Assembly: GCF_025449215.1 (NCBI RefSeq)
Contig: NZ_CP104900.1
Span: 3,100,001 to 3,164,000, forward strand
Direction: 5' to 3'
DNA from: Shewanella seohaensis
Lineage (GTDB): Bacteria; Pseudomonadota; Gammaproteobacteria; Enterobacterales; Shewanellaceae
Length of the DNA: 64,000 nt
Shown here: positions 1-10,155 of the stretch, in pieces
Layout: each line of letters opens with the position of its first letter
How positions within the stretch are numbered: position 1 is the stretch's first letter
Program-made: the position numbers and the translations under genes
Notes under the pieces: model-generated
Databases searched by the model: none
What the model saw: the letters and a program-made list of their open reading frames with translations, nothing else
What the model was told of the DNA's origin: nothing

Positions 1-23
1 AACTTCAATATCAAGTGATGCTC

Positions 24-48
24 CCCCGCGTAGCTAGGTTGCGCGGGG
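24..48. other. GC-rich hairpin near left edge
   Basis: A 7-bp inverted repeat (CCCCGCG at 24-30, CGCGGGG at 42-48) with an 11-nt loop is followed on the plus strand by a T-rich stretch. It could be the terminator of a gene lying left of the window. The T tract is broken, so this is tentative. Confidence 0.3.
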
Positions 49-83
49 ATACTTTTATGTTCTTGTTCGTTAAAAAACAGCCA

Positions 84-112
84 CAAAAAAAGCGCCCTAT
101 AGGCGCTTTTTT
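84..112 (-). terminator. Rho-independent terminator after rplY
   Basis: The stem AGCGCC/GGCGCT (91-96 with 102-107) has an A tract on its left and a T tract on its right. It lies just past the rplY stop codon in the minus direction. The symmetry means it could stop transcripts from both sides. Confidence 0.8.
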
Positions 113-127
113 GCTCCAATCACGCAA

Positions 128-415
128 TTAAGCGTAAACGAAATCCACGTGCTCAATCATAGGCTTGAACGCGTGACGTTGCATAGCTTGTGCACGAACA
201 CCAACTTCTTTGCCATCTAAAACGATAGTTACAACAGAAGTGTAGAAGTCTTCGTTAGTTTGAATGTTGATGATGTCTTTGTGATCAAAAACAATAGAAA
301 CTGGCTCTTTGCCTGCGCCGTAGATAACAGCAGGAACTTTACCAGCATGACGTAGGCGGCGGCTCGAACCTTTCCCTATTTCAGTACGGGTTTGTGCTTG
401 GATAGTGTAAGACAT
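128..415 (-). CDS. rplY: 50S ribosomal protein L25
   Basis: This encodes the 95-residue single-domain form of L25, which binds 5S rRNA in the large subunit. The length matches the 94-residue E. coli protein. Family sequence is clear from the first residues ([10 protein letters not shown]), through the [20 protein letters not shown] segment, to the end at HVDFVYA. The frame stays open for 38 codons further upstream, but the ATG at 415 is where homology starts, so the longer reading is rejected. The gene is monocistronic, with its own terminator just downstream. Confidence 0.95.
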   Translation of the reverse strand: MSYTIQAQTRTEIGKGSSRRLRHAGKVPAVIYGAGKEPVSIVFDHKDIINIQTNEDFYTSVVTIVLDGKEVGVRAQAMQRHAFKPMIEHVDFVYA

Positions 416-631
416 GTGTTTCTCACTTAAATTTAGAGTAAAAACCGTCACCATTTTCGACCAATGGTGACTCATATAAAGCGCGCGCATACTAACACAG
501 TTACTCGGCAGGTACAAGAACAGCCCCACTCTTAAAGCTGAATGATACCGAGCGGCTATCGTTATAAATCACAAAGAGTATTTATTGAATTGGAAAACTT
601 GTTTGTGGGCTGTTAAATAGCCGAAGCGGCT

Positions 632-645
632 TTGATCTGAATCAA
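632..645. promoter_or_regulatory. Perfect FNR/EtrA-type box
   Basis: The sequence TTGAT-CTGA-ATCAA is an exact match to the FNR consensus TTGAT-N4-ATCAA. It lies about 82 bp upstream of the rightward gene at 728 and about 217 bp upstream of rplY. The position suits anaerobic control of the rightward gene. Binding is inferred, not shown. Confidence 0.6.
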
Positions 646-727
646 AAAACCCGCGATCTTGATCACACTTAAGCCAGTCGATGCCTGCTAAGCTCGGGCA
701 AATTTTGTCACTTTAGTCTTGTCAAAC

Positions 728-1162
728 ATGCGTCACGAGCTGTATTTATTGCAACAAGAAAATCGTCTTTCATGCCAATTAGCCCGTGAACTCGTCACAC
801 TTATCGAAACTGTACCCTATCAGCAGACCACGATCGAATTGAAACTGTTAGAGCTGCTCGCCTGCACTCAACAAAAAAATCGTAGCTTACTGATGTTGAT
901 GCAGCTTTGTGAATCATCCGCCGTTGAAGGCCAACGACTCAGGCAATTTAAGTTTTCACAGTGCCTCAATCAGCATGTGAACGACTGGCAACAACACCGG
1001 GAAATGAACAAGCTTGGGCAACTCTTTTTGCCGCTGTTAAAACATTATTTGCAGGATATTCAAGCACTCGAGCTGCAGTTTTATCAGCAGCTCTCAGTGC
1101 AAAACGATAAGACTACCAGTGGCGGACTGGGCCACAGTCAACATGCACAAAACCTGACTTAG
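728..1162 (+). CDS. Conserved-looking hypothetical helical protein
   Basis: I do not recognise the family. The 144-residue product is rich in Leu and Gln, has no signal peptide or membrane segment, and looks almost entirely alpha-helical (runs such as ELYLLQQENRLSCQLARELV). I chose the ATG at 728. A TTG three codons upstream (719) is also possible, and neither has a good Shine-Dalgarno sequence. The last 50 bases overlap the tail of the convergent mepK gene. A perfect FNR-type box upstream suggests oxygen-dependent expression. It may be a small cytoplasmic partner or chaperone, but nothing in the sequence settles this. Confidence 0.6.
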   Translation: MRHELYLLQQENRLSCQLARELVTLIETVPYQQTTIELKLLELLACTQQKNRSLLMLMQLCESSAVEGQRLRQFKFSQCLNQHVNDWQQHREMNKLGQLFLPLLKHYLQDIQALELQFYQQLSVQNDKTTSGGLGHSQHAQNLT

Positions 1163-1661
1163 GGTAATAACCCACTCCTCCTAATTTAAGCGATAACGCC
1201 GCATCACGAAGGGTCTTTAGGTTCACACCCGGGATAGCGATGTCCATTGCCATGCCTTGCATGTGATAACTTTTCTTTGCCACCCCACTGCTCTTACCCG
1301 CCAACATGGCGTTGGTCTTAGGTGAACGATAGCCAGAAATCACATGGATCTCATTCTCCGTATTGAGGGTACTCTTGAGGGTGTAGAGCAGATCGAATAA
1401 GCGTTTATCCATGGGCGCCGCCACATTCTGGCGATGATCCCGCAGCAAGTGACTAAAATCATTCAACACTTCGCTCTGGTAATGGCCGTCAATCCAATAA
1501 CTGCCATTGTTATGCTCGCCCGTGTGGCGATTGTAGAGGCTGAGATCGCGAACCCCTTTGGTCGACCGACTTGCAAACGCTTTAGAAGGAATTAAAGAAC
1601 ACAATGCCACACCACTGAGGCCTAACAACAACTGCCTACGGGCAGGACAAAGTAACGTCAC
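1113..1661 (-). CDS. mepK: MepK-like murein endopeptidase (YcbK, DUF882/peptidase M15)
   Basis: This is a periplasmic zinc peptidase of the YcbK/MepK family; in E. coli MepK cuts mDAP-mDAP (3-3) cross-links in peptidoglycan. The catalytic region is visible: SGYRSPKTN, then SYHMQGMAMDIAI (His and Asp ligands) and GFVHVDCGPVRHW (the second His). The N-terminus ARRQLLLGLSGVALCSLIPSKAFA is a twin-arginine-like signal. I chose the GTG at 1661 because AAAGG precedes it at good spacing and it gives 182 residues, the E. coli length. An upstream GTG at 1691 would sit almost on the predicted transcription start. The neighbour ldtD makes the 3-3 bonds that this enzyme would cut. Confidence 0.88.
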   Translation of the reverse strand: MTLLCPARRQLLLGLSGVALCSLIPSKAFASRSTKGVRDLSLYNRHTGEHNNGSYWIDGHYQSEVLNDFSHLLRDHRQNVAAPMDKRLFDLLYTLKSTLNTENEIHVISGYRSPKTNAMLAGKSSGVAKKSYHMQGMAMDIAIPGVNLKTLRDAALSLKLGGVGYYPKSGFVHVDCGPVRHW

Positions 1662-1702
1662 ATCATCACCTTTTGTTCGTTTTTTGGACACTAAAACCGC
1701 AA

Positions 1703-1729
1703 ATTATACTGAATCGCCATTCAGATCAA
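1703..1729 (-). promoter_or_regulatory. Candidate promoter for mepK
   Basis: On the minus strand a perfect TATAAT (1703-1708) lies 15 bp downstream of TTGATC (1724-1729). The spacing is short, but the -10 is ideal. It implies a start near 1696, which favours the GTG at 1661 as the mepK start codon. Confidence 0.45.
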
Positions 1730-1784
1730 GCCTTGACTGGCTCACAAGATTTCAGATTTCAAAATCTCTTAAAAGTTCAGGTCG

Positions 1785-3461
1785 TTATAGAATGTAAAAA
1801 ATTGATGCTGGCACCGCCTGGGTAAACTCAGCTTCTAAGTGATAAATATCATTGCGATATTGAATTTGCCCAGCATCATCAAGCCATGCTGTCCAATAAA
1901 CCGTGTAGACAGGCATGGTATCTGACAGCGCGAACCATTGGGATTGAGTGGTATTAGGCGTTAATTTCTCCCAAAGGCGCGTATCTTTAACTAAGTGAGT
2001 TTGAAACCAGCGGGCCAGCTCCTCGACCTTTTCAACCCGAATGCAACCCGATGATAAGGCCCTATCGGTCTTTTTAAAGAGACTTGGCTCAGAAGTTCCG
2101 TGCAAATACACGCTAAAACTGTTATCGAAATGAAATTTATATCGACCTAAGGCGTTTTTCGCCCCGGGGCGTTGCACTAAACGATAGGGAAAATGGCTGG
2201 ACGCCAACTCTTGCCACTCCTGTGGCGAATGTTCGACTCGCGCGCCGTCATAGTCGTAAACATCAAACCCGCGGTCCTGCAGGTAATGGCCATCTCGGCG
2301 TATATGGGGCAAGATATCGCGCCGCACTATGGTGCGTGGCACGCGCCACTGTGGATTGAGCACCACGCTGGAGATATGACTACTTAGCAGCGGTGTTGGC
2401 CGAGATGCTTTGCCTACTATCACTTTTGAATTGAGGATCACCTTCCCCGCCTCGACGAATTGCAACTCAAATGCTGGGATGTTTATCACCAGATAGCTTG
2501 CAGGTAAGGTGCGAGTAAAAAGCTGCTGCCTAAGGGTATTTTTCGCCAGCAGCTTTGCCCGAACATAAGGGGATTGATTAAGCCAATACAGGGTTTGCTT
2601 ACCTATCACCCCATCCGCCTGTAAGCCATGCTGGGTTTGAAAGTCTTTTATTGCAATAACCAGTTCATCATCATAACGCATGGGATTGTTATCAGTTGCA
2701 GCCTGCTCAGTCCGTGCAACTGTTTCAGTTTGATTTGTTGCGTCTGACGAAATTCTGTCTGACTTAATGACTGGCTCAGATCCTAGTTCAGATACTGGCA
2801 AAGCTGCTTTATCGGCTACAGACTCGAAAGCCGTGCTAGGCATCTCTGCTAGAAAACCTAATAGGAAAAGGCGCTGTGCAATCGGCGCAATGAGCGGGCT
2901 CTCTTGCCCTGGACTAAGCTTATCTTCGAGGATGAGTGTCTCCCACGAAGAGGATCCCGCTAACGCCATCAATTGCTTCAACTTGAGGACCACAGCGCGA
3001 AAATACGTATCCTTAGGGATCAGTGCTGCCGATGAGCATGGCGCCGTGCATTCAGCTTGGACCTCGAGATACTGCCAATAGTTATCCAATTGCAGCTTCA
3101 TTTGGCGAAGCATCGATTGCTCCTCATTATTCAGCGCCCTATGCTGCCACTGGATCAACTGTTGATAATTGGCGCTAAAAACCGGGCTAACATCGGCAAG
3201 ACTCAAAAGTAAGGTTTGCCCTAGAATTTGCTCAACTGCAGTGTCTGGGTCAGCGACTTCAGCGGAGGTCGTCAGCACGGGCAGCTCAACCGTTTGTGGT
3301 TCAACGCTTAGAGGTGCTGTTACGAGTGGCTCGGCAGCATAGGATTCTATGACAGCAAGCGAAAGTCCCATCAACAATGCACCGAGTGGCCAGCGCTTAA
3401 GTGAGCTAAAGCTGCGGTTGGATGTATTAGGATTTAGCGTTAATCGACTCACAGGCATCAT
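1785..3461 (-). CDS. ldtD: L,D-transpeptidase LdtD (YcbB family)
   Basis: This 558-residue periplasmic enzyme forms 3-3 cross-links in peptidoglycan. After an N-terminal membrane/signal segment (about residues 26-43) there is a scaffold region. It includes a putative peptidoglycan-binding segment with DFQTQHGLQADGVIGKQTL near residue 275. The YkuD catalytic domain follows, with YLHGTS and SSGCIRV, in which Cys is the nucleophile. A Pro/Val/Glu-rich stretch follows the signal. The start ATG has GGGG about 7 bases upstream. The E. coli protein is 615 residues, so this one is somewhat short. As in E. coli ycbB-ycbK, the matching endopeptidase gene follows directly. Confidence 0.92.
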   Translation of the reverse strand: MMPVSRLTLNPNTSNRSFSSLKRWPLGALLMGLSLAVIESYAAEPLVTAPLSVEPQTVELPVLTTSAEVADPDTAVEQILGQTLLLSLADVSPVFSANYQQLIQWQHRALNNEEQSMLRQMKLQLDNYWQYLEVQAECTAPCSSAALIPKDTYFRAVVLKLKQLMALAGSSSWETLILEDKLSPGQESPLIAPIAQRLFLLGFLAEMPSTAFESVADKAALPVSELGSEPVIKSDRISSDATNQTETVARTEQAATDNNPMRYDDELVIAIKDFQTQHGLQADGVIGKQTLYWLNQSPYVRAKLLAKNTLRQQLFTRTLPASYLVINIPAFELQFVEAGKVILNSKVIVGKASRPTPLLSSHISSVVLNPQWRVPRTIVRRDILPHIRRDGHYLQDRGFDVYDYDGARVEHSPQEWQELASSHFPYRLVQRPGAKNALGRYKFHFDNSFSVYLHGTSEPSLFKKTDRALSSGCIRVEKVEELARWFQTHLVKDTRLWEKLTPNTTQSQWFALSDTMPVYTVYWTAWLDDAGQIQYRNDIYHLEAEFTQAVPASIFYIL

Positions 3462-3600
3462 AAACGTCCCCTGTCACAGCAGATTCTTGACCGTAAAATT
3501 ACCGCAAGTGCAAACATCGATACTCAATTCAGCAGTAATCTTGTGTTCACTATAGCTGAAGCCGTTGACGAAATGCAGGCGAGCAAAGGGATAAAACAAA

Positions 3601-3628
3601 AATGCCACTGACAGACGTCAGTGGCATT
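3601..3628 (-). terminator. Terminator after mdoH
   Basis: A perfect 12-bp stem (3601-3612 with 3617-3628, loop AGAC) is flanked on its left by an A-rich run that reads as a U tract on the minus strand. It lies between mdoH and ldtD and ends the mdoGH transcript. Confidence 0.85.
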
Positions 3629-3692
3629 TCAATTCTTTGACAACAATTAAGCCCATTAAGCGGGGTGAATTGTTACCCTAAAAACGTGTTAC

Positions 3693-5894
3693 CTAGCAGA
3701 AAGAGACCAAGTCTTCAGGCACAAACTGCTCGGGCAGCTTTTGCAAGCTTCGCAGCATCAGCGGATTGGCCAGCACCAGCGCCATTTCCTGACGGTTAAA
3801 TAACGCCAAGGCACTCTGTTGGCACTGCGCCTCATGCACTTTTACGTGCACAATGGCTTCAACCGGTTCAATCGGTGTACCCGCCGCACGCAGTGGCTGC
3901 TTATCAACCATAGCCAAGTGCAGTTCCATTAACGCTGGATCTTTTAACACTTGCGCTAATGTCCAAGGTTGCTCGATGTGTGCCTGATAAGCAGCACGCG
4001 CCTCTTGAGCACGAATACAGATAGGCGCAGGATTACGCTCCTCTGGCGTGGCCAAAATGCCAATGCGTTTGAAGAACTCACCAATCTTGATAGAACCCGT
4101 CCACGCCGAAATCGGCACGGCTAACCACAGACCAATCAAGGCGGGGCTCATCCACGCAAGCAATGTTAAGGAGTCCAAAATGGCCGCATATCCTAACATC
4201 ACGCCCGCCAACATATGCCAGCGGTGGCGATAGATCAGGGTTAACCAAGGCATGCTGCCATCGTCACGGCGCTGTGGAGACCAGCCACTGTCACGTCCCA
4301 TCAGAATCGACATCACCGCACCACAGTGGATGAACATCATGATAGGTGCGATTAGCGCAGAGAGGATCACCTCAAATATCACGCTCAAAATCGCCTTGAT
4401 GCGACCACCGACACTGCGGGCAAAGTTGCCATCTTTTAGCAGCAATAATACGCCGAAAATCTTAGGTCCGAACAACACGCCCATTGTGATATAGAACAAT
4501 CTTAATGCCCTATCCGAGTCCATGATTGGCCATGTCGGGAACAGCGAGAATTGGTCGGTAAAATACTCAGGACGAATAAAGTGTGCCTGCAACGCGAGCA
4601 TCAAACCGGTCAAAATCAATAATAACCAGAATGGCGATGACAGATACGCCATAATGCCCGTCATTAAGTGTAAACGGCTGACCCAATGCAAACCTTTGGT
4701 CGGCAGGATACGGGAATGCTGTAAGTTACCTTGACACCAACGGCGATCGCGCACGGCTAAATCGACAATTGATGGCGGACATTCTTCATAAGAGCCAGGT
4801 AAGTCGTAGGCAATGACCACACTCCAGCCCGCACGGCGAATAAGCGCCGCTTCGACGAAGTCATGGCTTAGGATATGACCACCAAATGGCGGTTTACCCT
4901 TAAGGTTTGGTAGACCTGCTGCGCCCATAAAGGCTTCGGTACGAATAATGGCGTTATGGCCCCAGAAGTTACCTTCTTTTTGTACCCACCAACCTAGCCC
5001 AGTACCAATCACAGGACCATAAATACGCGCCGCAAACTGCTGCAGACGCGCCATTAAGGTAGTGCCATTGATGAGCGATGGAATCGTCTGGATAAGTCCG
5101 GCGTCAGGATCGGCCTGCATACGTTGTGCTAAGCCAGTGATGGTCGATGACTCCATCAAACTGTCAGCGTCGAGCACCAATAAGTGATCGTAACGAGAGC
5201 CCCAACGGCGGCAGAAATCCGCCACGTTACCCGCTTTACGCGCCACGTTCTTACGACGGCGGCGGTAATACACGCGAGAATGTTTATGGGTTTCTTGGCG
5301 CAGCACTAAAAACGCCTGTTCTTCTAACAGGGCGATTTCAGGATCTGTAGTATCACTTAAGATAAACCAATCGAACGCATGACCATGCCCCGTTTGGGAT
5401 AAGGCTTCCGCCATCACAGATACCGCGGAGAACACCCGATCAGGCGACTCGTTATAGGTTGGCATCAAAATCGCGGTGCGGGTATGTAGCTCGGTCTGCT
5501 CAAGCTCGTTTGGCTTGGGCTTTTTCAGCAACATGAAGAAGCCTGCGATACCACTACAAAACGCCAAGGCAATCCAGCAGAAATTAATCGCAAACAGCGC
5601 CAACATCAGATATTCGAGGGGAGTGATCCCTCCGATACTGAATACAGCGCCCATTTCGTAGATAGCAAAAGCAGACAGCGCCAGAGCTCCGCCCACGACA
5701 AAGAATCGACGGGATACCTTAGAACGTACACCATTGGCAACGGTGCTACGACGCGGAAATCCTTCAGGCATTTGGCTTAAGCTTTGGGGTTCCATTGCGC
5801 CTGGCCTTTCATTAGGCATAGCGCTACCACCCACGAGCACTTCAGTCTCAAGAACCGAATTCTCGGATACAGTCATATTATGTCGCTCCGTCAT
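3693..5894 (-). CDS. mdoH: Glucans biosynthesis glucosyltransferase H
   Basis: This inner-membrane GT2-family enzyme polymerises UDP-glucose into the beta-1,2 backbone of osmoregulated periplasmic glucans and passes it across the membrane. The 733 residues show two N-terminal membrane helices (about 65-85 and 93-122). A cytoplasmic catalytic domain follows, with MPTYNE, LDADSLM and SHDFVEA and the QxxRW-type signature DRRWCQGN. Several C-terminal membrane helices come after it. The gene starts 5 bases after mdoG. The ATG at 5894 has AAGG very close to it. An internal ATG at 5876 with GGAG upstream is a possible alternative start. Confidence 0.95.
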   Translation of the reverse strand: MTERHNMTVSENSVLETEVLVGGSAMPNERPGAMEPQSLSQMPEGFPRRSTVANGVRSKVSRRFFVVGGALALSAFAIYEMGAVFSIGGITPLEYLMLALFAINFCWIALAFCSGIAGFFMLLKKPKPNELEQTELHTRTAILMPTYNESPDRVFSAVSVMAEALSQTGHGHAFDWFILSDTTDPEIALLEEQAFLVLRQETHKHSRVYYRRRRKNVARKAGNVADFCRRWGSRYDHLLVLDADSLMESSTITGLAQRMQADPDAGLIQTIPSLINGTTLMARLQQFAARIYGPVIGTGLGWWVQKEGNFWGHNAIIRTEAFMGAAGLPNLKGKPPFGGHILSHDFVEAALIRRAGWSVVIAYDLPGSYEECPPSIVDLAVRDRRWCQGNLQHSRILPTKGLHWVSRLHLMTGIMAYLSSPFWLLLILTGLMLALQAHFIRPEYFTDQFSLFPTWPIMDSDRALRLFYITMGVLFGPKIFGVLLLLKDGNFARSVGGRIKAILSVIFEVILSALIAPIMMFIHCGAVMSILMGRDSGWSPQRRDDGSMPWLTLIYRHRWHMLAGVMLGYAAILDSLTLLAWMSPALIGLWLAVPISAWTGSIKIGEFFKRIGILATPEERNPAPICIRAQEARAAYQAHIEQPWTLAQVLKDPALMELHLAMVDKQPLRAAGTPIEPVEAIVHVKVHEAQCQQSALALFNRQEMALVLANPLMLRSLQKLPEQFVPEDLVSFC

Positions 5895-5899
5895 GGACC

Positions 5900-7537
5900 T
5901 TAAAGCGTCCAGCGATAGAGCCAGGTTTCAACCTGACGCGGTGTTGAGAACTTGAGTTCGGCACGTAATTCGATAAGTTCCTTATCTTCTGGCTCCAACT
6001 CAAACGCGAGGCGATAACCATTGTTAGCCGCGTTACGCGCAATAACCACATTTGAAATCACCCCACCGGAAGACTCAACCTTCGCGAGCGGTAATTCATC
6101 GGGCATGGCGCCGTTAAGATGATAATCCACGACAAACAAACGTCTTGGGGTCGCTTTTGCGATGTCGGCACGACCACTTGCAGTACGACTCACCACGACA
6201 GAATTGGTTTTCGCCACTGGCTCCTCGCCCCAGCTCATACGGTAAGCAAAATGATATTCGCTGCCCGCAGGAATAGGCTGACGCGGCTTCCAGAAGCTCA
6301 CGATATTATCATGAATTTCTGATTCTGTTGGAATTTCTGTCAGAACGACTGCACCTTGGCCCCAGTTACCCACAGGTTCAATCCACAAACTTGGACGACG
6401 CTCATAGTGGGCTTCGAGATCTTGATAAGAGGCATAATTGCGTTCACGTTGAATTAACCCAAAACCCTGTGGCGAGTTGTCAGAAAACGCACTTACCTGT
6501 AATTGGCGTGGGTTAGCCAGTGGGCGCCATAGGTGCTCACCGCGGCCGTTAAACATCAACAAACCGTCTGAATCGTGGACTTCGGGTCTAAAGTCGTCGG
6601 TATCGTGGCGGCCATTGAGTGAATGTAAGAACATGCTAGTGCTTGGCGCTAGACCCACTTTGCTGAGTTCGACGCGAGGGAATAAGGTCGCTTCAACGTC
6701 GATTTGGGTGTTGTCACCAGGACGTACCGAGAAACGATACGCGCCCGCTACACTTGGACTATCGAGCAGAGCATGAACCACGATCAAGTTGCTGTCGTAG
6801 GAAGGACGTTCAACCCAAAAAGCGCGGAAAATCGGGAACTCTTCCCCTTCAGGGTCTGCGGTTTTCAAGGCTAAACCACGGGCAGATAAACCATAGGAGT
6901 TACCTTTACCTAAGGCACGGAAATAGCTCGCACCTTGGAACACCATCAGCTCATCATAAACGCCATTAGTGTTTAACTGGTTATGAATGCGAAAACCTGA
7001 GTAACCAATGTCATCATTTGGCAACGCTTGAGTGATAACCTCACCCGCAGTGAAATACTTAGGCTCGTAGGCTAAGTGAGTCGCTTGGTTAGCTTCAACA
7101 ATGGCAATTTCGATTAAATCTTGGAAATAGAAGCCACGGTGAAACATTTGCATTTGGAATGGTAAACCTTGGTCACGCCAAATCGACGAAATCGGGTTAA
7201 AGCGAATGTCACGGTATTCATCGTAGGTTAACTTAGCGAGGCCTGCTGGCAGCGGATCCTTTAATACCACATAAGGTTTAGAAGCCAACTTGCGAGCTAA
7301 CTTCACGACTGAGTCGCCATCAAAGGTGCCCGTTTTAGTAAATCTCACTTGATTTTTGTTCGCCGGCTGAGCCGTCGCCTTAGGTGGACTCACCACAGGT
7401 GTGGCGGGTTTGTTTTCAGCAGGCTTTGTCTCTTCAGCAAATGCCGAGCTCGACAGCGCAAATGCTGCGCTAAGCGCCAGTGAGCAAATGAGTGAAGAAG
7501 AAGGTTTAAACGATTGGCAACGCAACAAGCTAACCAT
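5900..7537 (-). CDS. mdoG: Glucans biosynthesis protein G
   Basis: This periplasmic protein is needed for glucan backbone assembly, probably for branching. The first 34 residues form a standard signal peptide ([20 protein letters not shown]). A Pro/Lys/Thr-rich linker follows, then the two-domain MdoG fold beginning near [19 protein letters not shown]. Length is 545 residues, close to the 511 of E. coli. mdoG is the first gene of the mdoGH operon and is followed almost without a gap by mdoH. It is unrelated in function to the two-component genes downstream of its promoter region. Confidence 0.95.
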   Translation of the reverse strand: MVSLLRCQSFKPSSSLICSLALSAAFALSSSAFAEETKPAENKPATPVVSPPKATAQPANKNQVRFTKTGTFDGDSVVKLARKLASKPYVVLKDPLPAGLAKLTYDEYRDIRFNPISSIWRDQGLPFQMQMFHRGFYFQDLIEIAIVEANQATHLAYEPKYFTAGEVITQALPNDDIGYSGFRIHNQLNTNGVYDELMVFQGASYFRALGKGNSYGLSARGLALKTADPEGEEFPIFRAFWVERPSYDSNLIVVHALLDSPSVAGAYRFSVRPGDNTQIDVEATLFPRVELSKVGLAPSTSMFLHSLNGRHDTDDFRPEVHDSDGLLMFNGRGEHLWRPLANPRQLQVSAFSDNSPQGFGLIQRERNYASYQDLEAHYERRPSLWIEPVGNWGQGAVVLTEIPTESEIHDNIVSFWKPRQPIPAGSEYHFAYRMSWGEEPVAKTNSVVVSRTASGRADIAKATPRRLFVVDYHLNGAMPDELPLAKVESSGGVISNVVIARNAANNGYRLAFELEPEDKELIELRAELKFSTPRQVETWLYRWTL

Positions 7538-7888
7538 AGGATAGGTAACCTAAAAATAAACTAAGAAATCAACGTTTTTTGTGTGCACAGTGAAATTTTT
7601 TTACCGCTGTTTGAACGAAAAAACACAGGCTGTTACATATCGCGAAAGATATCAGAAGGAGTAAAAAACTCATAAATAAAGATGCAGTTAACTCCTTTTG
7701 CACGATACTATTTAGCAATATACTTATACCAATAAAGAATATCAAATTCGAATTAACAGACCAATTTGATCTTTAAAGGTTACAAGTGCTAATAAAGTGC
7801 TGCCAAGTTCGCATAATAGAAACAAAATCAATCTGTTTTGCAAATTTGCGATATCACTCATCTTAGCGATTTGCCCTAACTACAAATC
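7538..7888. other. AT-rich intergenic region upstream of mdoG
   Basis: These 351 bases hold no credible gene. They must contain the mdoGH promoter and the 3' end of the histidine kinase transcript. A loose inverted repeat (AAGGAGT at 7656-7662, ACTCCTT at 7691-7697, 28-nt spacer) is visible, but there is no convincing terminator. Confidence 0.5.
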
Positions 7889-9408
7889 TTAGATGATGCC
7901 TGCCAATACGCGAGCCAGCGGGCATAAAATAATTATGCTAAGGCTGCGAATTGCGTAGAAATACCATTTGGAATGTGGGTTACAGGGGAGCGCAAGCGTG
8001 ACCACTAAACCGCCATTTTCACGGGGCGTGATCGTCAATTCTCCTTGGTGTAAATCAATGATGTGGTGGCAAATGGACAGCCCCAATCCCGCGCCTATTC
8101 CTTCGTTTTCATTGACGCGGTAAAAACGCTCCGTCGCGCTGGCGATTTGCTCCAGAGTCATGCCCTGCCCGCGGTCGGCGATCTTTATCTCGACATGGGT
8201 GTGGGTGACTGCGGCACTGATACTAATCTCAGTTTCGACAGGACTGTATTTACAGGCATTTTCGATGATGTTTTTTAGCACAATCAGCAGGTAAAACCGA
8301 TCGCAGTTGAGCGTTAATGCCGCATCGATCTCGATATGCCATTCATAGTCGGTGATCAGTGGCATTAGCTCATTCAGTGCATCTTCCACCATTGGCAGTA
8401 ACGGATGAGGCTGCACATTGAGTTCGGCAATCGAATCGACCCGTGCAAGCAACAAAAGCTGCTCAACGGTGTGACTCATATGCTTCACACCGGCATCGAT
8501 GGCTGCGAGGTGGATCCGCTCCGCATCACCCTCGCCCACTAAACCTTCTAAACCCTGTTGATGTAATTTAATCACGGATAAGGGGGTTTTTAACTCATGG
8601 GCCGCATCGGCACTAAAGCGACGTTCCCTGGCAATAAAGTGCGCAATGCTGCTGATATATTGGTTTAGCGCGCGGCGCACGGGCACGAGTTCCTTAGGCA
8701 GTGACATAGTGAGCGGCGTGAGATCGTTAGGCGAACGCGCCATTAACTCGCGCTCGAAGGACTTCAACGGCCGGAACAAGATGTAAAACAGCAAGCTGAC
8801 GATAAGTAAGGTTAAGGGCACAACGATCAGCGGCACGATTACGGCATTGTGCATAATTTGCGAGACCAGCTCTTGGCGCACTTCATCTTGCTGGGCTGTG
8901 ATGATCCAGACTTTGTGTTTAACCGAAAAAAGCTGAACACATGCCACAGCTCCCCTTCAAACACTTTTTTGCTATAGCCTTGGACAAACTTAGTTATGGG
9001 TTGTCGGCCGATATTGTCTGAAAACACCAGCGCTTGCCCCGCCTCGCTCCAGATCTGAAATGCGAGTTTATGCTCATAGGCCAGCTTTAACGCATCGGCT
9101 TTTTGAGCAAAGGTACTGATCTGGCTATCGGGGACATGGAGAATTTGCGGCAGCTCTTGTGGCGCTTTGAAGTCGGCCTCATCGTGATAAAAAAGCTCAA
9201 GCATTTTCGCGCTTTGCAGCATTTGCGCATCAAATAACTCTTCGATTTGATGCTTAGAATCCCGGGTGCTGAACCAGCTTGAAATACCCACGGAAACCGA
9301 AATCCCCGAGAGCATCAGCAAGGTTAATAACAAACGTAATGAGTACACATCCAGCACCTTGAGTCGATTCACCCCGTAGTCCCCGTCGTTTATGGTGAGA
9401 GTAAACAT
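7889..9408 (-). pseudogene. Sensor histidine kinase (QseC/TctE-like), frameshifted
   Basis: The gene reads as one kinase if a single base is added to the six-A run at 8926-8931, which is poly-T in the coding sense. Before the break are 160-odd residues with a first membrane helix (LRLLLTLLMLSGISVSVGI) and a periplasmic domain ending GELWHVFSF. After it come SVKHKVWIITAQQDEVR and a second helix (VIVPLIVVPLTLLIVSLLF). Then follow HAMP, HisKA (DAAHELKTPLSVIK, phospho-His), the N box NIIENACKYSP and G boxes DRGQGM and GAGLGLSI. The restored length is about 506 residues. A hydrophobic C-terminal tail is unusual. The partner response regulator lies directly upstream. Real inactivation, phase variation or assembly error are all possible; I favour the last. 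Confidence 0.8.
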
Positions 9409-9485
9409 GCCTAAAAGGCTGTTACTAAATACCGATAAACGCCGAGTTTGTCACTTAAATCCTGACTCTCGCGTTAATTTTCAGG

Positions 9486-10145
9486 TTAATTGACTTCGGT
9501 TAGGGTATAGCCAATGCCGCGTACGGTCTTAATCAAGTCATTGGCTAACTTTTTACGTAAATGGTGGATATGGACCTCAATCGAGTTGCTGCCAACCTCA
9601 TCCCAGCCATAGGTTAACTGCTCGAGTTGATTACGGGTTAACACTCGGCCAGCGGATTGCGCCAGTTCGAGCAGCAGCTGAAACTCCCGACGTGATAGCG
9701 GCACATTTTGATCGCGAAAACTCACCTCACGGGTGTTGAGGTCAATACTTAATGCACCGATATTCAAACTGTTATTATCCAGACCATATTGCCGGCGGAC
9801 GATCGCCCGAATACGCGCGGCTAACTCACGCACATCGAAGGGTTTACCTAAATAATCGTCGGCGCCAATATCGAGGCACTCGAGTTTGGTATCAAAATCC
9901 GTGTTGGCCGTGAGCACTATGGTCGGAATCGACACGCCCTCTGCCCGCCACGCTTTGAGTAGCTCCTTACCATTGCCGTCGGGTAAGCCTAAATCGAGCA
10001 CTATGGCGCTAAAGGTTTCATTCTTAATGCCCACTAATGCTTGCTGATAACTATTTAGGTGGTCGACCTGCATTCCCATTTTGGCAAGGCTCAGGCAGAT
10101 CCCTTGGGCTAATAACTCGTTGTCTTCCACTAACATGATACGCAT
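9486..10145 (-). CDS. OmpR/QseB-family response regulator
   Basis: This is a 219-residue two-component regulator. The receiver domain carries the acidic pair (VEDNE), the phosphoacceptor Asp51 in VLDLGLPDG, the switch Thr in VLTAN and the Lys in GKPFDVRE. A C-terminal winged-helix domain ends with EVHIHHLRKKL and TVRGIGYTL, typical of the QseB/PmrA branch. It lies between apbE (10-base gap) and the histidine kinase. It therefore probably belongs to the same transcript and may control the redox cassette upstream. Confidence 0.92.
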   Translation of the reverse strand: MRIMLVEDNELLAQGICLSLAKMGMQVDHLNSYQQALVGIKNETFSAIVLDLGLPDGNGKELLKAWRAEGVSIPTIVLTANTDFDTKLECLDIGADDYLGKPFDVRELAARIRAIVRRQYGLDNNSLNIGALSIDLNTREVSFRDQNVPLSRREFQLLLELAQSAGRVLTRNQLEQLTYGWDEVGSNSIEVHIHHLRKKLANDLIKTVRGIGYTLTEVN

Positions 10146-10155
10146 TGATAATGCC

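Noticed and set aside
7656..7697. Inverted repeat AAGGAGT...ACTCCTT upstream of mdoG
   Set aside because: The arms are 7 bp with a 28-nt loop and no U tract, so it is weak as a terminator or operator.
8839..8947. Treating the kinase fragments as two separate genes
   Set aside because: The downstream piece would start at a GTG inside the upstream piece with no ribosome site, and the two halves complete each other as one kinase.
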